Of a DNA stretch of 56,455 bases, positions 8,535 to 17,559 are shown piece after piece (position 1 is the first letter of the stretch; the number at the start of each line of letters is the position of its first letter). Under the pieces are notes generated by a model. It was given only the letters and a program-made list of their open reading frames with translations. It made no database searches and was not told the origin of the DNA. The stretch comes from RZYX01 sp036654375 (lineage in GTDB: Bacteria > Bacillota > Clostridia > Oscillospirales > Acutalibacteraceae): assembly GCA_036654375.1 (NCBI GenBank), contig JAVVSD010000011.1:1-56455 (forward strand), read 5' to 3'. A program made the position numbers and the translations under genes.

Positions 8535-9322
8535 GGAATATAGACTTTTTTAAAAAAAATGGGAATTTTGTAATGGGCATGGTTCATTGCCTTCCACTAC
8601 CTGGAACTGCTTTTTATAAAGATAATATGGAAAAAATCATTTCACAGGCAGTTAAAGATGCAAAAAATCTTGAAAAGGCTGGTTGCAATGCAATAATAGT
8701 TGAAAACATGGGTGACAGCCCTTTTGGAATAAGCCTTGATGTGCCACAAATTGCAGCATTGTCAGCAATTAGTGCTATTGTGGCTGAAAATGTATCTATT
8801 CCAATCGGAATTGACGCAGCTATGAATGATTATAAAACATCTCTTTCAATAGCAAAGGCGGTTGGTGCAAATTTTGTTAGAATCCCAGTTTTTGTAGACA
8901 CTGTTGAGTTTTATGGTGGATTTATTAATCCTTGTGCAAGAGATGCAATGTTGTTTAGAAAAGAAATTGGCGCGGAAGATGTAAAAATTCTTGCTGATAT
9001 TCATGTTAAACATACTCACATGGTTTTAACTCATGTTAGTATTGAGGACTCAGCAAAAACAGCACAGGAAAATGGTGCGGACGGAATTATCGTTACAGGC
9101 ACACATATAGGAACTGAAACACCACTTGAAATAATTAAAAAAGTTAAAAAGGTTACCACTGTACCGATTATTGCAGGCAGTGGAGTAAAGACTGCAAATA
9201 TCAATGAGCAGTTTGAAATAGCGGATGGAGCAATTATTGGTTCAAGTCTTAAAGAGGGTGGAGTTATCTCGAACCCGATTTCTTTTGAGCTTACAAAAGA
9301 ATTAATAGAAAAAATAAAATAG
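8531..9322 (+). CDS. BtpA/SgcQ-family TIM-barrel protein
   Basis: The 263-residue protein opens with VMGMVHCLPLPGTAFY, followed by IIVENMGDSPFG, both characteristic of the BtpA family (cyanobacterial BtpA, E. coli SgcQ). The predicted fold is a TIM barrel with a phosphate-binding end (IIAGSGV...GAIIGSSLK). No enzymatic reaction has been established for the family to my knowledge; SgcQ lies in an orphan sugar operon. The gene overlaps the phosphorylase stop codon by 4 bases. A role in rearranging or cleaving the sugar phosphate is an inference from context. Confidence 0.88.
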   Translation: MRNIDFFKKNGNFVMGMVHCLPLPGTAFYKDNMEKIISQAVKDAKNLEKAGCNAIIVENMGDSPFGISLDVPQIAALSAISAIVAENVSIPIGIDAAMNDYKTSLSIAKAVGANFVRIPVFVDTVEFYGGFINPCARDAMLFRKEIGAEDVKILADIHVKHTHMVLTHVSIEDSAKTAQENGADGIIVTGTHIGTETPLEIIKKVKKVTTVPIIAGSGVKTANINEQFEIADGAIIGSSLKEGGVISNPISFELTKELIEKIK

Positions 9323-9356
9323 TACAGATTCAAATTTACAAGGAGTAATATAAACT

Positions 9357-10496
9357 ATGATGAGACCAATTAAGCTTGGCGGCGACCAAATGATTTTTGG
9401 AGAAGGGTGTCTTGAGTATTTAAAGACGCTAAAAGGTAAAAAAGCGTGTATCGTTAGTGCTGGCAAATCAATGCAAGCCAGCGGCGCACTTGATAAAGTT
9501 GTTGATTATTTAAAAGAGGCAGGCATTGAAAGCAAAGTTATTTTTGGGATTGAACCTGACCCAAAATTTTCAACTGTTTATAAAGGTGCAAAAATAATGC
9601 TTGACTTTGAGCCAGACCTTATTGTTGCTCTTGGTGGTGGTTCAGCAATGGACGCTGCAAAGGCAATGTGGATTTATTATGAAGCTCCACAACTTACAAC
9701 GCTTCAAGATATTATACCCCCAAATAAAATTCCAAAGTTAAGAAACAAAGCAAGACTTGTGTGTATTCCATCAACAGCCGGAACAGCAAGTGAAGTTAGT
9801 CGCTCCATTGTTATTACAGACGATGACACACATATAAAATATGGCATCGGTGATATGGAAATGATGCCAGATATCGCAATTTGTGACCCATGGGTTACCG
9901 CTTCAATGCCTACAAAAGTTACGGCTGATACAGGAATGGACGCTTTGACGCATAGCTTGGAAGCGTTGGCTTCACAAAGGGCAAATTTCTTAAGTGATAT
10001 ATTAGCAAAGGAAGCAATAAAGGATATAATTAAGTATTTGCCTCTTGCGTGTAAAGAGGGAAGTAAACTTGAATATAGAGAAAAAATGCTTAACGCCTCA
10101 ACAATCTCAGGGATGGCATTTACAAATGTATCGCTTGGAATTGTTCACTCAATGGCTCACACATTAGGCAGTATCTTTTCTCTTCCTCATGGCTTGTCTA
10201 ATGCAATTTTGCTCCCATATGTTATGAAGTTTAATATGCAAAGTGATAAAGCAAAAGAGGCATATGCTTTAATGGCAAAAGAAATTGGTGCAGATTGTTT
10301 GCTTGACGCAGTTAAAGAGCTTCAAAAAGAAGTTGGAATTCCATCAAAGTTGTCAGAGGTTATTTCAAACAAGGACGAGTTTATGTCCAAGCTTGACCAG
10401 ATGGCTGAAATGGCACTTAACGATGGATGCACAAAAACAAATCCTATAATTCCAACGATTAAGCAGTTAAAAGAACTATATGTGGAGGCATTTTAA
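9357..10496 (+). CDS. Iron-containing alcohol dehydrogenase family protein
   Basis: This 379-residue protein is a group III (iron-dependent) alcohol dehydrogenase. The NAD(P)-binding GGGSAMDAAKA segment lies in the N-terminal Rossmann-like half. The metal-binding half shows GMDALTHSLEAL, VHSMAHTLGS and LPHGLSNA, which supply the Asp and three His ligands. It should interconvert an aldehyde or ketone with an alcohol. In this operon it may reduce an aldehyde released from the sugar, which would regenerate NAD+ during fermentation. A GGAG site precedes the first of two adjacent ATG codons, and the next gene starts directly after its stop. Confidence 0.92.
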   Translation: MMRPIKLGGDQMIFGEGCLEYLKTLKGKKACIVSAGKSMQASGALDKVVDYLKEAGIESKVIFGIEPDPKFSTVYKGAKIMLDFEPDLIVALGGGSAMDAAKAMWIYYEAPQLTTLQDIIPPNKIPKLRNKARLVCIPSTAGTASEVSRSIVITDDDTHIKYGIGDMEMMPDIAICDPWVTASMPTKVTADTGMDALTHSLEALASQRANFLSDILAKEAIKDIIKYLPLACKEGSKLEYREKMLNASTISGMAFTNVSLGIVHSMAHTLGSIFSLPHGLSNAILLPYVMKFNMQSDKAKEAYALMAKEIGADCLLDAVKELQKEVGIPSKLSEVISNKDEFMSKLDQMAEMALNDGCTKTNPIIPTIKQLKELYVEAF

Positions 10497-11216
10497 ATGA
10501 AATTAATTTGTTATTTATCAAACGGGTATCCTTCAATTGAGTCAAGTATTAAAATGGCAAAAGATTATGTTGAGGCTGGTTGTGACATCATAGAGGTTGA
10601 CTTTCCATCAAAAGACCCGTATCTGGAAGGTGAGCTAATTGCAGGAAGAATGGCAAAAGCTTTAGAAGTAAATGATAATTATGATGACTATATGAAAGGC
10701 ATCATTAAAATAAAGCAAGAAAATCCAAATACAAGATTTATTGTTTTGGCATATGAAAATACAGTAGTTGAAATGGGTGTTGGAAAGTATGCTGATTTCA
10801 TCAAGAAAAATGGCTTTGGCGATATTATTTATGTTGGCAATAAACATCCAGAAGTAAAGAAAGAACTTATCGACAAGGGAATTAAAGTTTCTTGTTATGT
10901 TCAATTTCATCAGCCAGAAGATGAAGTTCAAGATGCTGTTGAGGCAAATGGATTTGTATATGTACAGGCTAAGCCCACAACAGGAAATATAAACCCTAAA
11001 TATCCAACTTTGAAAGATTGTATCGACCATCTGCGTGGTTTGGGCGTTAACAGAGAAATGTATGCAGGTGTCGGTATTTACGCACCTGAAGATGTCCAAA
11101 TGGCAAAAGAGGCAGGGGCAGATGCAGTTTTTGTTGGAAGTACTATTTTGAAACTGTATGATAATATCCCAGAAATGAAGAAGACAATTAGCGACCTTAA
11201 AAACGCAGCAAAATAA
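10497..11216 (+). CDS. TrpA-like TIM-barrel lyase, not linked to tryptophan synthesis
   Basis: The 239-residue protein aligns by eye with tryptophan synthase alpha chain: LSNGYPSIESSIKMAKDYVEAGCDIIEVDFPSKDP matches the strand with the catalytic Glu49, and VGIYAPEDV and FVGSTILK match the phosphate-binding loops. The second TrpA catalytic residue, Asp60 in LADG, is read here as Glu in YLEG. No trpB or other trp gene is near. A TrpA-type retro-aldol cleavage of a phosphorylated substrate is therefore plausible, with a changed substrate. It is the last gene of the operon, and two terminators follow. Confidence 0.8.
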   Translation: MKLICYLSNGYPSIESSIKMAKDYVEAGCDIIEVDFPSKDPYLEGELIAGRMAKALEVNDNYDDYMKGIIKIKQENPNTRFIVLAYENTVVEMGVGKYADFIKKNGFGDIIYVGNKHPEVKKELIDKGIKVSCYVQFHQPEDEVQDAVEANGFVYVQAKPTTGNINPKYPTLKDCIDHLRGLGVNREMYAGVGIYAPEDVQMAKEAGADAVFVGSTILKLYDNIPEMKKTISDLKNAAK

Positions 11217-11218
11217 TC

Positions 11219-11262
11219 ACAAACCAAGAACCCACCAGATTTCTGGTGGGTTCTTGGTTTGT
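11219..11262 (+). terminator. Strong terminator hairpin after the nucleoside operon
   Basis: A perfect 21-base inverted repeat with almost no spacer (arms 11219-11239 and 11242-11262) begins 3 bases after the last stop codon. The T-run afterwards is short, so it may act partly as a 3' mRNA stabiliser. Confidence 0.8.
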
Positions 11263-11291
11263 ATAAGAATTAGGTAGCTGAATTTTAAATT

Positions 11292-11336
11292 CCTCCAATG
11301 GTAGTTTTTTAATTGTACCTTTGGAGGTTGTTTTTA
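11292..11336 (+). terminator. Second terminator hairpin with T-run
   Basis: Arms 11292-11303 and 11316-11327 pair with one internal mismatch and are followed by GTTGTTTTT. It backs up the preceding hairpin. Confidence 0.7.
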
Positions 11337-11380
11337 ATTATCTGTTATGACTGGACTTGTAAAACCTTTTTATATTGATT

Positions 11381-11752
11381 TTATAATGTATATTGGCTTA
11401 TTATCTGGCAAATCTTTGGAACATTATTTCTACCTAAAAACTCAAATGTGATTTTCCCAAGCCCACTGAACCAAAGTTCAAGTTCACTATCAATGTCAAA
11501 TGTGCCGGCAGTTTCAACAGAGAAAGCTTGAATTTTAGAGTATGGCAGTGATGTAATATCTTTTTTCTTGCCTATAATACCCTGAGTGTTTATAGCAAAA
11601 ATTCTTTTATTAGTAAAAACTACGCCATCTCTCAAAGATTGATAAGTAGTTATAATCATTTCACTGTCGGCAAGCATTGGTTCAAGTAATTTATCGAATG
11701 TTCCACTCGTTTCATTTAGTTTGAAAAATTTTGCGTTTTGAAAGTCAATCAT
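11381..11752 (-). CDS. Small bacterial PH-domain protein
   Basis: The 123-residue reverse-strand protein fits the bacterial pleckstrin-homology (bPH_1/DUF1696, YozO-like) family: LADSEMIITTYQSLRDGVVFTNKR, then IIGKKKDITSLPYSKI and a final hydrophobic helix KICQIIS. Such proteins are cytoplasmic and form ring-shaped oligomers in some members; the cellular role is unclear. A GGAGA site precedes the ATG. It stands alone between two operons facing the other way. Confidence 0.8.
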   Translation of the reverse strand: MIDFQNAKFFKLNETSGTFDKLLEPMLADSEMIITTYQSLRDGVVFTNKRIFAINTQGIIGKKKDITSLPYSKIQAFSVETAGTFDIDSELELWFSGLGKITFEFLGRNNVPKICQIISQYTL

Positions 11753-11913
11753 TTTAACATCTCCAATATTTTTTTATAAGTAATTACTTATGAATTTACA
11801 ATATCATTTTTATTATTACAATTCAATTTATTTTAAAAAGAATAACATAATTCAAAAAAAAGTTCAATTTTGACTTTCGATTGAATATTAATTAAAAAAG
11901 GGAGGTTTGCTCA

Positions 11914-12201
11914 ATGAATTGTTGTTTTAGTGACTTGAGAAACAAAGAAGTAATAAATAAACTTGATGGTAGCCGGCTTGGTTGCGTTTGTGACATTGAA
12001 CTTGACACTATGACAGGTCAAATGGTAGCTCTTGTGATTTTTGGACGCAGTAAACTTTTTGGTGCAGCATCAGAAGATATAAGAGTGTTGTGGCACGAAA
12101 TAGAAGTTATAGGTGACGATACAATACTTGTTTCGTATGCTCCACCACAGATATATAATCGAACAAAGAAAAAAGTTGGAGTAGAGGCATTTTTTAAATA
12201 A
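11914..12201 (+). CDS. YlmC/YmxH-family PRC-barrel protein
   Basis: The 95-residue protein has the short PRC-barrel form seen in YlmC/YmxH proteins of spore formers: SDLRNKEVINKLDGSRLG, then CDIELDTMTGQMVALVIFG, and an EDIRVLWHEIEVIGDDTILV end. These are often annotated as sporulation-associated, though the function is not settled. A GGGAGG site lies 9 bases ahead of the ATG. A promoter for the next operon follows within 20 bases. Confidence 0.85.
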   Translation: MNCCFSDLRNKEVINKLDGSRLGCVCDIELDTMTGQMVALVIFGRSKLFGAASEDIRVLWHEIEVIGDDTILVSYAPPQIYNRTKKKVGVEAFFK

Positions 12202-12219
12202 ATAATTTAGCGAATGTGG

Positions 12220-12248
12220 TTGACAATTTGCCATAAATGATGTACTAT
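12220..12248 (+). promoter_or_regulatory. Sigma-A-type promoter of the aryl-acid operon
   Basis: TTGACA (12220-12225) and TACTAT (12243-12248) are separated by 17 bases. It lies 80 bases ahead of the transporter start, leaving a leader with no recognised riboswitch. Confidence 0.75.
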
Positions 12249-12330
12249 ATTCCTATACTTTAGTGGGTGAAAGCTTTAAAGCATAAAATCATTAATGCGA
12301 TAAAGCATAATTAAATTGGGAGTTGGATAT

Positions 12331-13845
12331 ATGGCAAATATATCAGTTTGGATAACTATAGCGATTTACATAGTTATAATGGTAGTTATAGGAGTAGTAT
12401 CTGGTAAACAGTCAAAAAGCATTTCAGACTTTACAGTCGGAGGTAGAAGTGCTGGCGCGTGGATTTCTGCAATGTCATATGGAGCGGCATATTTTTCTGC
12501 TGTAATGTTCGTTGGATATGCAGGGGTAACAGGTCTTAAGTTTGGACTTTGGGGAATATTAGCAGGTATCGGGAATGCCATATTTGGCTCTTGGCTTGCA
12601 TGGAAAGTGCTTGCAAGGAAAACAAGAGATGTTTCTTCCAGGCTTAATATAAATACAATGCCTCAATTTTTTGAAGTAAGATATGACAGTAAAGCAATCA
12701 AAACATTTTCTTCAATAGTTATTTTTATCTTTTTAATTCCATACTCGGCTTCTGTTTATAAAGGACTTGCGAGCGTTGCGGAGGTTCTTCTTGGAATTAA
12801 TGATACGATTTGTTTAATTATAATTGCCGCTTTATCAATGCTCTTGTTGCTGCTTGGAGGATATTTAGTCCAAGCTCGTGCGGATTTTGTACAGGGCATA
12901 GTAATGATGGTAGGCATCGTTATGCTTATAGTTGTTGTAGTGCGTAGCAATGCAGTTGGTGGTTTTGAAGGGCTTGTTGAATATGCAAAGTCTGATGTTG
13001 GTCTTCCAAAGCTTGACGGAATGCAGTGGGTTTCACTTCTTGCAACAGTTCTTATGACCAGCTTCGGAACATGGGGTCTACCTCAGATGGTTCAGAAATT
13101 CTTTGGAATAAAAGACGACGAACAGGCAAAGAGGGGAATAGTTATCTCAACTCTGTTTGGATTTATTGTTGCTGGTGGCGGATATTTTGTTGGCTCACTG
13201 TGCCACAAGTTTTTCACTGTTGGAGTGGATATGCCTGCACAGGACTATATCGTTCCTATGATGCTAAAAGCCGCCCAAATTCCAAACATATTACTTGGTG
13301 TAGTAATTGTCTTGTTAATAGCGGCTTCGGTTTCAACTCTTTGTTCCATAACGCTTACCGCATGCTCAATATTTACGATAGACTTAGTTAAGGAGAGAAG
13401 AAAGAGAAAACTGACAGAAAATGAATCATCAATTCTTATAAAAGTTTTGTGCGTGATTTTTGTTCTTGTTTCATATATAGTAGCAAACACAGATACACCG
13501 ATACTTGATATGATGAGTTACTCATGGGGAATTATTTCTGGCTCATTTCTTGCACCATATTTTCTTGCACTGTTTATCAAATGGCTCAATCGTGCAGGTG
13601 CGTGGAGTGGAATGCTTGGTGGATTCGTGATTGCGATTATTCCTGCAGTTTGCAAGGTTGTAAATATTGTTGGATACACATCCAATAATATAATAAATAA
13701 TCTGTCAGCAAATGGTCCGCTTTTTGCCTGCATTGCAATGATTATGTCCATAATACTTTGCTTAGCAGTTAGTGCTATAACTAATAGAAAAAAAGGCAAA
13801 AATACCAATGAGTTTTTTTATACTGGCGTTGTTAAAAGCGAATAA
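12331..13845 (+). CDS. Sodium:solute symporter (SSS family)
   Basis: The ATG at 12331 (504 residues) is preferred to an in-frame TTG at 12316, because GGGAG lies 8 bases upstream of it. The protein has about 13 membrane segments and the SSS signature region, including SDFTVGGRSAGAWISAMSYGAAYFSAVMFVGYAG near the start and TSFGTWGLPQMVQKFF in the middle. It should import an organic acid or amino acid with sodium. As first gene before phenylacetate-CoA ligase and iorAB, the substrate may be an aryl-acetate or aromatic amino acid, which is inferred from context. Confidence 0.9.
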   Translation: MANISVWITIAIYIVIMVVIGVVSGKQSKSISDFTVGGRSAGAWISAMSYGAAYFSAVMFVGYAGVTGLKFGLWGILAGIGNAIFGSWLAWKVLARKTRDVSSRLNINTMPQFFEVRYDSKAIKTFSSIVIFIFLIPYSASVYKGLASVAEVLLGINDTICLIIIAALSMLLLLLGGYLVQARADFVQGIVMMVGIVMLIVVVVRSNAVGGFEGLVEYAKSDVGLPKLDGMQWVSLLATVLMTSFGTWGLPQMVQKFFGIKDDEQAKRGIVISTLFGFIVAGGGYFVGSLCHKFFTVGVDMPAQDYIVPMMLKAAQIPNILLGVVIVLLIAASVSTLCSITLTACSIFTIDLVKERRKRKLTENESSILIKVLCVIFVLVSYIVANTDTPILDMMSYSWGIISGSFLAPYFLALFIKWLNRAGAWSGMLGGFVIAIIPAVCKVVNIVGYTSNNIINNLSANGPLFACIAMIMSIILCLAVSAITNRKKGKNTNEFFYTGVVKSE

Positions 13846-13867
13846 ATATGATAAAATATATCTTGAG

Positions 13868-13899
13868 TCACAGCAGTTGATTTTTCTGCTGTGATTTTA
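13868..13899 (+). terminator. Weak intra-operon terminator or attenuator hairpin
   Basis: Arms TCACAGCAG (13868-13876) and CTGCTGTGA (13886-13894) are followed by TTTTAG. It lies between the transporter and the first ligase and may lower read-through. Confidence 0.5.
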
Positions 13900-13921
13900 G
13901 GTCGTTTAAAGGAGAATAACG

Positions 13922-15229
13922 ATGTTTTTTCAAAAAGAAATTGAAACTATGAGTCGTAAGGATATGGATGCTCTACAGCTGGAAAGGTTAAAATGGACGG
14001 TCAATTATTGCTATCAAAATGTTCCGTTCTACACCAAGAGGCTTGATGAGGCAGGAGTTACTGCTGACAAAATAAAGTCACTTGATGATATAAAGTACAT
14101 ACCACCAACCACAAAAGCAGATTTAAGAGATAATTATCCATTTGGATTATTTGCTCAGCCAATGAAAAACATGATAAGAATTCATGCATCATCTGGAACA
14201 ACAGGTAAACAAACGGTTGTTGGATACACAAAGCATGACATTGATATGTGGTCAGACTGTGTTGCAAGAGTTGCAGCAGCAGCAGGAGCAACTGACGAAG
14301 ATATAGTCCAGATTTCCTTTGGATATGGTATGTTTACAGGTGCATTGGGGCTTCATTATGGGCTTGAAAAGCTTGGAGCAACCGTAATTCCAAACTCAAG
14401 CGGAAACACTGAAAAAGCATTGATGTATATGCGTGACTTTAAAACTACAGCTTTGGTGGCAACACCTTCTTATGCACTTTATATGTATGAAACTGCCAAA
14501 AAGCTGGAATATCCTATGAGCGACTACAATATGAAACTTGGGCTTTTGGGGTCAGAAGGTTGCACTCCTGAAATGCGTTCTCTTATTGAAAAAGGTTGGG
14601 GACTTTTTGCAACTGACAACTATGGAATGAGTGAGCTTGTTGGACCTGGAGTTTCTGGCGAATGTCAGGAGAGGGATGGACTTCATTTTTGTGAGGACTA
14701 TTTTCTTCCTGAAATTATTGATCCTGAAACACTCAAAAAGCTTTCGGCTGGCGAAACAGGTGAGTTGCTTGTTACAACACTTACAAAAGAGGGAATCCCT
14801 CTGCTTCGTTATCGCACAAGGGACATCACAAGGCTTAATTATGATGAATGTAAATGCGGAAGAACTGGCGTAAGAATGGACAAGGTAAAAGGCCGTTCTG
14901 ATGATATGCTTAAAATTAGAGGAGTTAATGTATTTCCATCACAAATTGAAAGTGTGCTTGTTGGTATGGATGGTGTTGGACCACATTATCAGCTTGTAGT
15001 CAGAAGAGAAGGATTTACGGACACACTTGAGGTTAAGGTTGAGCTAATAGATACATATGTACTTGACAGCTATTCAGAAATTGAAAAGCTTCAAAATAAA
15101 ATCAAGAGTAGGCTGCAGGTTGTTCTTGGAATACAGTGCAAAGTTAGCATTGTTGAGCAAGATACAATTGAGAGATTTGTGGGTAAAGCAAAAAGGGTTT
15201 TAGACTTAAGAAACGAGGACACAAAATGA
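13922..15229 (+). CDS. paaK: Phenylacetate-CoA ligase, first copy
   Basis: The 435-residue protein is an adenylate-forming enzyme of the PaaK family: the ATP-binding HASSGTTGKQTVVGYT loop, YGMSELVGPGV, the RYRTRDI segment and the C-terminal KGRSDDMLKIRGVNVFPSQIE hinge. It joins an aryl-acetate (phenylacetate, indoleacetate or hydroxyphenylacetate) to CoA with ATP. Next to iorA and iorB it lets the cell recover ATP from aryl-acetyl-CoA or activate aryl-acetates for reductive carboxylation. It overlaps iorA by 4 bases. A second, similar copy lies at 17560. Confidence 0.92.
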   Translation: MFFQKEIETMSRKDMDALQLERLKWTVNYCYQNVPFYTKRLDEAGVTADKIKSLDDIKYIPPTTKADLRDNYPFGLFAQPMKNMIRIHASSGTTGKQTVVGYTKHDIDMWSDCVARVAAAAGATDEDIVQISFGYGMFTGALGLHYGLEKLGATVIPNSSGNTEKALMYMRDFKTTALVATPSYALYMYETAKKLEYPMSDYNMKLGLLGSEGCTPEMRSLIEKGWGLFATDNYGMSELVGPGVSGECQERDGLHFCEDYFLPEIIDPETLKKLSAGETGELLVTTLTKEGIPLLRYRTRDITRLNYDECKCGRTGVRMDKVKGRSDDMLKIRGVNVFPSQIESVLVGMDGVGPHYQLVVRREGFTDTLEVKVELIDTYVLDSYSEIEKLQNKIKSRLQVVLGIQCKVSIVEQDTIERFVGKAKRVLDLRNEDTK

Positions 15230-16959
15230 AAAAGCTATACTTAGGAAATGAGGCAATCGCAAGAGGGCTTTATGAGGCGGGTTGTTCAGTAGCTTCAAGC
15301 TATCCTGGCACACCCAGCACTGAAATTACAGAAAATGCTGCAAAGTATGATGATATATATGCAGAGTGGGCTCCAAATGAAAAAGTAGCAATGGAAGTTG
15401 CTTGTGGAGCTGCAATAGCTGGTGCAAGATCATTTTGTGCAATGAAGCATGTTGGGCTTAATGTTGCCGCTGACCCACTGTACACAGCGTCTTATATGGG
15501 TGTTAATGCAGGAATGGTTGTTGCAGTTGCAGATGATCCAGGAATGCATTCTTCACAGAACGAGCAGGATTCAAGACACCACGCAATGGCATCAAAAACC
15601 ATGATGCTTGAACCGTCAGATTCACAGGAGTGCCTTGACTTTACAAAGCTTGCTTATGAGCTTTCAGAGAAGTTTGACACACCTGTAATTGTAAGACTAA
15701 CAACAAGAGTTGCACATTCAAGAAGCCTTGTGGAAGAAAATAAAAAAACACATATAGAACTCAAACCATATGAAAAAAATATTGCAAAAAATGTTATGAT
15801 GCCTGCTATGGCAAAGGTTCGTCATGAAGTTGTAGAAAAAAGAATAGTCGAGCAGACAAATTGGGCAGAAACTGCATCAATTAATACAGTTGAGATGAAA
15901 AACACAAAGATAGGGGTTATTTCTGCTGGAATTTGCTATCAATATGCAAAAGAAGCTCTTGGCGATAATGCATCATATCTTAAACTTGGATGCGTATATC
16001 CGTTACCGGTTAAGCTTATTAAGGATTTTGTATCAAAATGCGATACTGTTTATGTACTTGAGGAACTGGACGATTTTATTGAAACGCATTGCAAAAAGAT
16101 TGGCTTAAATGTTATTGGCAAAGAAAAGTTCACATTGCTTGGTGAGTATTCACAGACAATGATTAGCGAAAGAATCCTTGGAACTAAAAATGAAAGCAAA
16201 ACAATAGAAAATCCTATTCCGGGAAGACCTCCAGTGCTTTGTGCTGGTTGCCCACATAGAGGTGTGTTTTATGCACTTAAAACGCTTGGCGTTGCTGTTT
16301 GTGGAGATATAGGATGTTACACTCTTGGAGCACTCGCACCTCTTGGAACAATGGATACTTGCATCTGTATGGGTGCATCAATATCGTCACTTCATGGAAG
16401 AAATAAAGCAAACAGAGATTTTGAGAAAAAGTCCGTTGCAGTTATTGGTGATTCAACCTTCTTGCATTCGGGTGTTACAGGCCTTATGGATATTGCTTAT
16501 AATCAAAGCAATTCAACAGTTATCATTCTTGACAATAGTATTACAGGAATGACAGGGCATCAGCAGAATCCTGCAACTGGATTTACAATAAAAGGGGACC
16601 CGACATCAGCAGTAAACCTTGAACAGCTTGTTAAAGCGGTTGGAATAAATCGTGTCAGAGTAGTTGACCCTTATAATCTGGAGCAGACAAAACAAGCAAT
16701 TAAGGAAGAACTCGAAATAGATGAGCCATCTGTAATTATTACACGCAGACCTTGTGCGTTGCTTAAATATGTTAAACATAATCCTCCACTTACTGTAAAC
16801 AAAGAAAAGTGTATAGGTTGTAAGATGTGTATGAAGATAGGTTGCCCTGCAATCAGCATGAAAGACGGAAAAGCATCAATAGATTTTACACAGTGTGTTG
16901 GGTGTAATGTATGCACACAAATGTGTAAGTTTTCAGCAATAGAAAGCAAGGAGGCGTAA
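15226..16959 (+). CDS. iorA: Indolepyruvate:ferredoxin oxidoreductase, alpha subunit
   Basis: The 577-residue protein starts with the GNEAIARGLYEAG and SYPGTPSTEI pyrimidine-binding region, has a thiamine-diphosphate domain (GDIGCYTLG, then GDSTFLHSG...DNSITGMTGHQQNP), and ends with two [4Fe-4S] ferredoxin motifs, CIGCKMCMKIGCP and CVGCNVCTQMCK. One cysteine spacing in the first cluster (KIGCP) is a common variant in IorA. It converts aryl-pyruvates to aryl-acetyl-CoA with reduction of ferredoxin, or the reverse. Start codon ATG overlaps the ligase stop. Confidence 0.95.
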   Translation: MKKLYLGNEAIARGLYEAGCSVASSYPGTPSTEITENAAKYDDIYAEWAPNEKVAMEVACGAAIAGARSFCAMKHVGLNVAADPLYTASYMGVNAGMVVAVADDPGMHSSQNEQDSRHHAMASKTMMLEPSDSQECLDFTKLAYELSEKFDTPVIVRLTTRVAHSRSLVEENKKTHIELKPYEKNIAKNVMMPAMAKVRHEVVEKRIVEQTNWAETASINTVEMKNTKIGVISAGICYQYAKEALGDNASYLKLGCVYPLPVKLIKDFVSKCDTVYVLEELDDFIETHCKKIGLNVIGKEKFTLLGEYSQTMISERILGTKNESKTIENPIPGRPPVLCAGCPHRGVFYALKTLGVAVCGDIGCYTLGALAPLGTMDTCICMGASISSLHGRNKANRDFEKKSVAVIGDSTFLHSGVTGLMDIAYNQSNSTVIILDNSITGMTGHQQNPATGFTIKGDPTSAVNLEQLVKAVGINRVRVVDPYNLEQTKQAIKEELEIDEPSVIITRRPCALLKYVKHNPPLTVNKEKCIGCKMCMKIGCPAISMKDGKASIDFTQCVGCNVCTQMCKFSAIESKEA

Positions 16960-16962
16960 CAA

Positions 16963-17544
16963 ATGTCAGCAAAGAGTGTTATGATAGTTGGAGTAGGTGG
17001 ACAGGGAACGCTTCTTGCAAGTCGTTTGCTTGGACAGGCAATGATAAGCCAAGGATTTGATGTTAAGGTTTCTGAGGTACATGGAATGAGCCAAAGAGGT
17101 GGTTCTGTTGTAACATATGTTAAATATGGTGATAAGGTCTTTTCTCCTATTGTTCAGGAAGCAGAGGCAGATTTTATAATCGCCTTTGAACAGCTTGAAG
17201 CAGGCAGATGGATAAGATATCTAAAAAATGATGGTAAGATGATTATAAATAATCAGCAAATTGACCCTATGCCAGTAGTTATCGGAACAGCAGAATATCC
17301 ACAGGGCATTGTTGAAAATATTGAAAAAGAGGGAGTAACAACAATATCTCTTGACGCATTATCTCTTGCCGTTAAATCAGGCTCCGCAAAAGCAGTTAAT
17401 GTCGCGTTAATTGGAGTTCTGGCAAATACAATGGAATTTGATAAAAGTATCTGGACGGATGCTATAAAAGCAACTGTTCCTGAAAAATTCCTTGAAATGA
17501 ATCTAAAAGCTTTTGATTTGGGCTATAACTATAAATCATTATAA
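16963..17544 (+). CDS. iorB: Indolepyruvate:ferredoxin oxidoreductase, beta subunit
   Basis: The 193-residue protein is the gamma-type (POR_N-like) subunit that pairs with IorA: VMIVGVGGQGTLLASRLL at the start, then KVSEVHGMSQRGGSVVTYV, both diagnostic of this family. It follows iorA by 3 bases behind a GGAGG site. Together they form the two-subunit, oxygen-sensitive enzyme, consistent with an anaerobe. Its length matches known IorB proteins. Confidence 0.95.
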   Translation: MSAKSVMIVGVGGQGTLLASRLLGQAMISQGFDVKVSEVHGMSQRGGSVVTYVKYGDKVFSPIVQEAEADFIIAFEQLEAGRWIRYLKNDGKMIINNQQIDPMPVVIGTAEYPQGIVENIEKEGVTTISLDALSLAVKSGSAKAVNVALIGVLANTMEFDKSIWTDAIKATVPEKFLEMNLKAFDLGYNYKSL

Positions 17545-17559
17545 TTGGGGATGGTTAGT

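Noticed and set aside
10497..11216. Authentic tryptophan synthase alpha chain
   Set aside because: There is no trpB or other trp gene, the operon is catabolic, and the Asp60 position reads as Glu.
12249..12330. Riboswitch or T-box leader before the sodium symporter
   Set aside because: No T-box sequence, specifier hairpin or known aptamer core could be recognised in the short leader.
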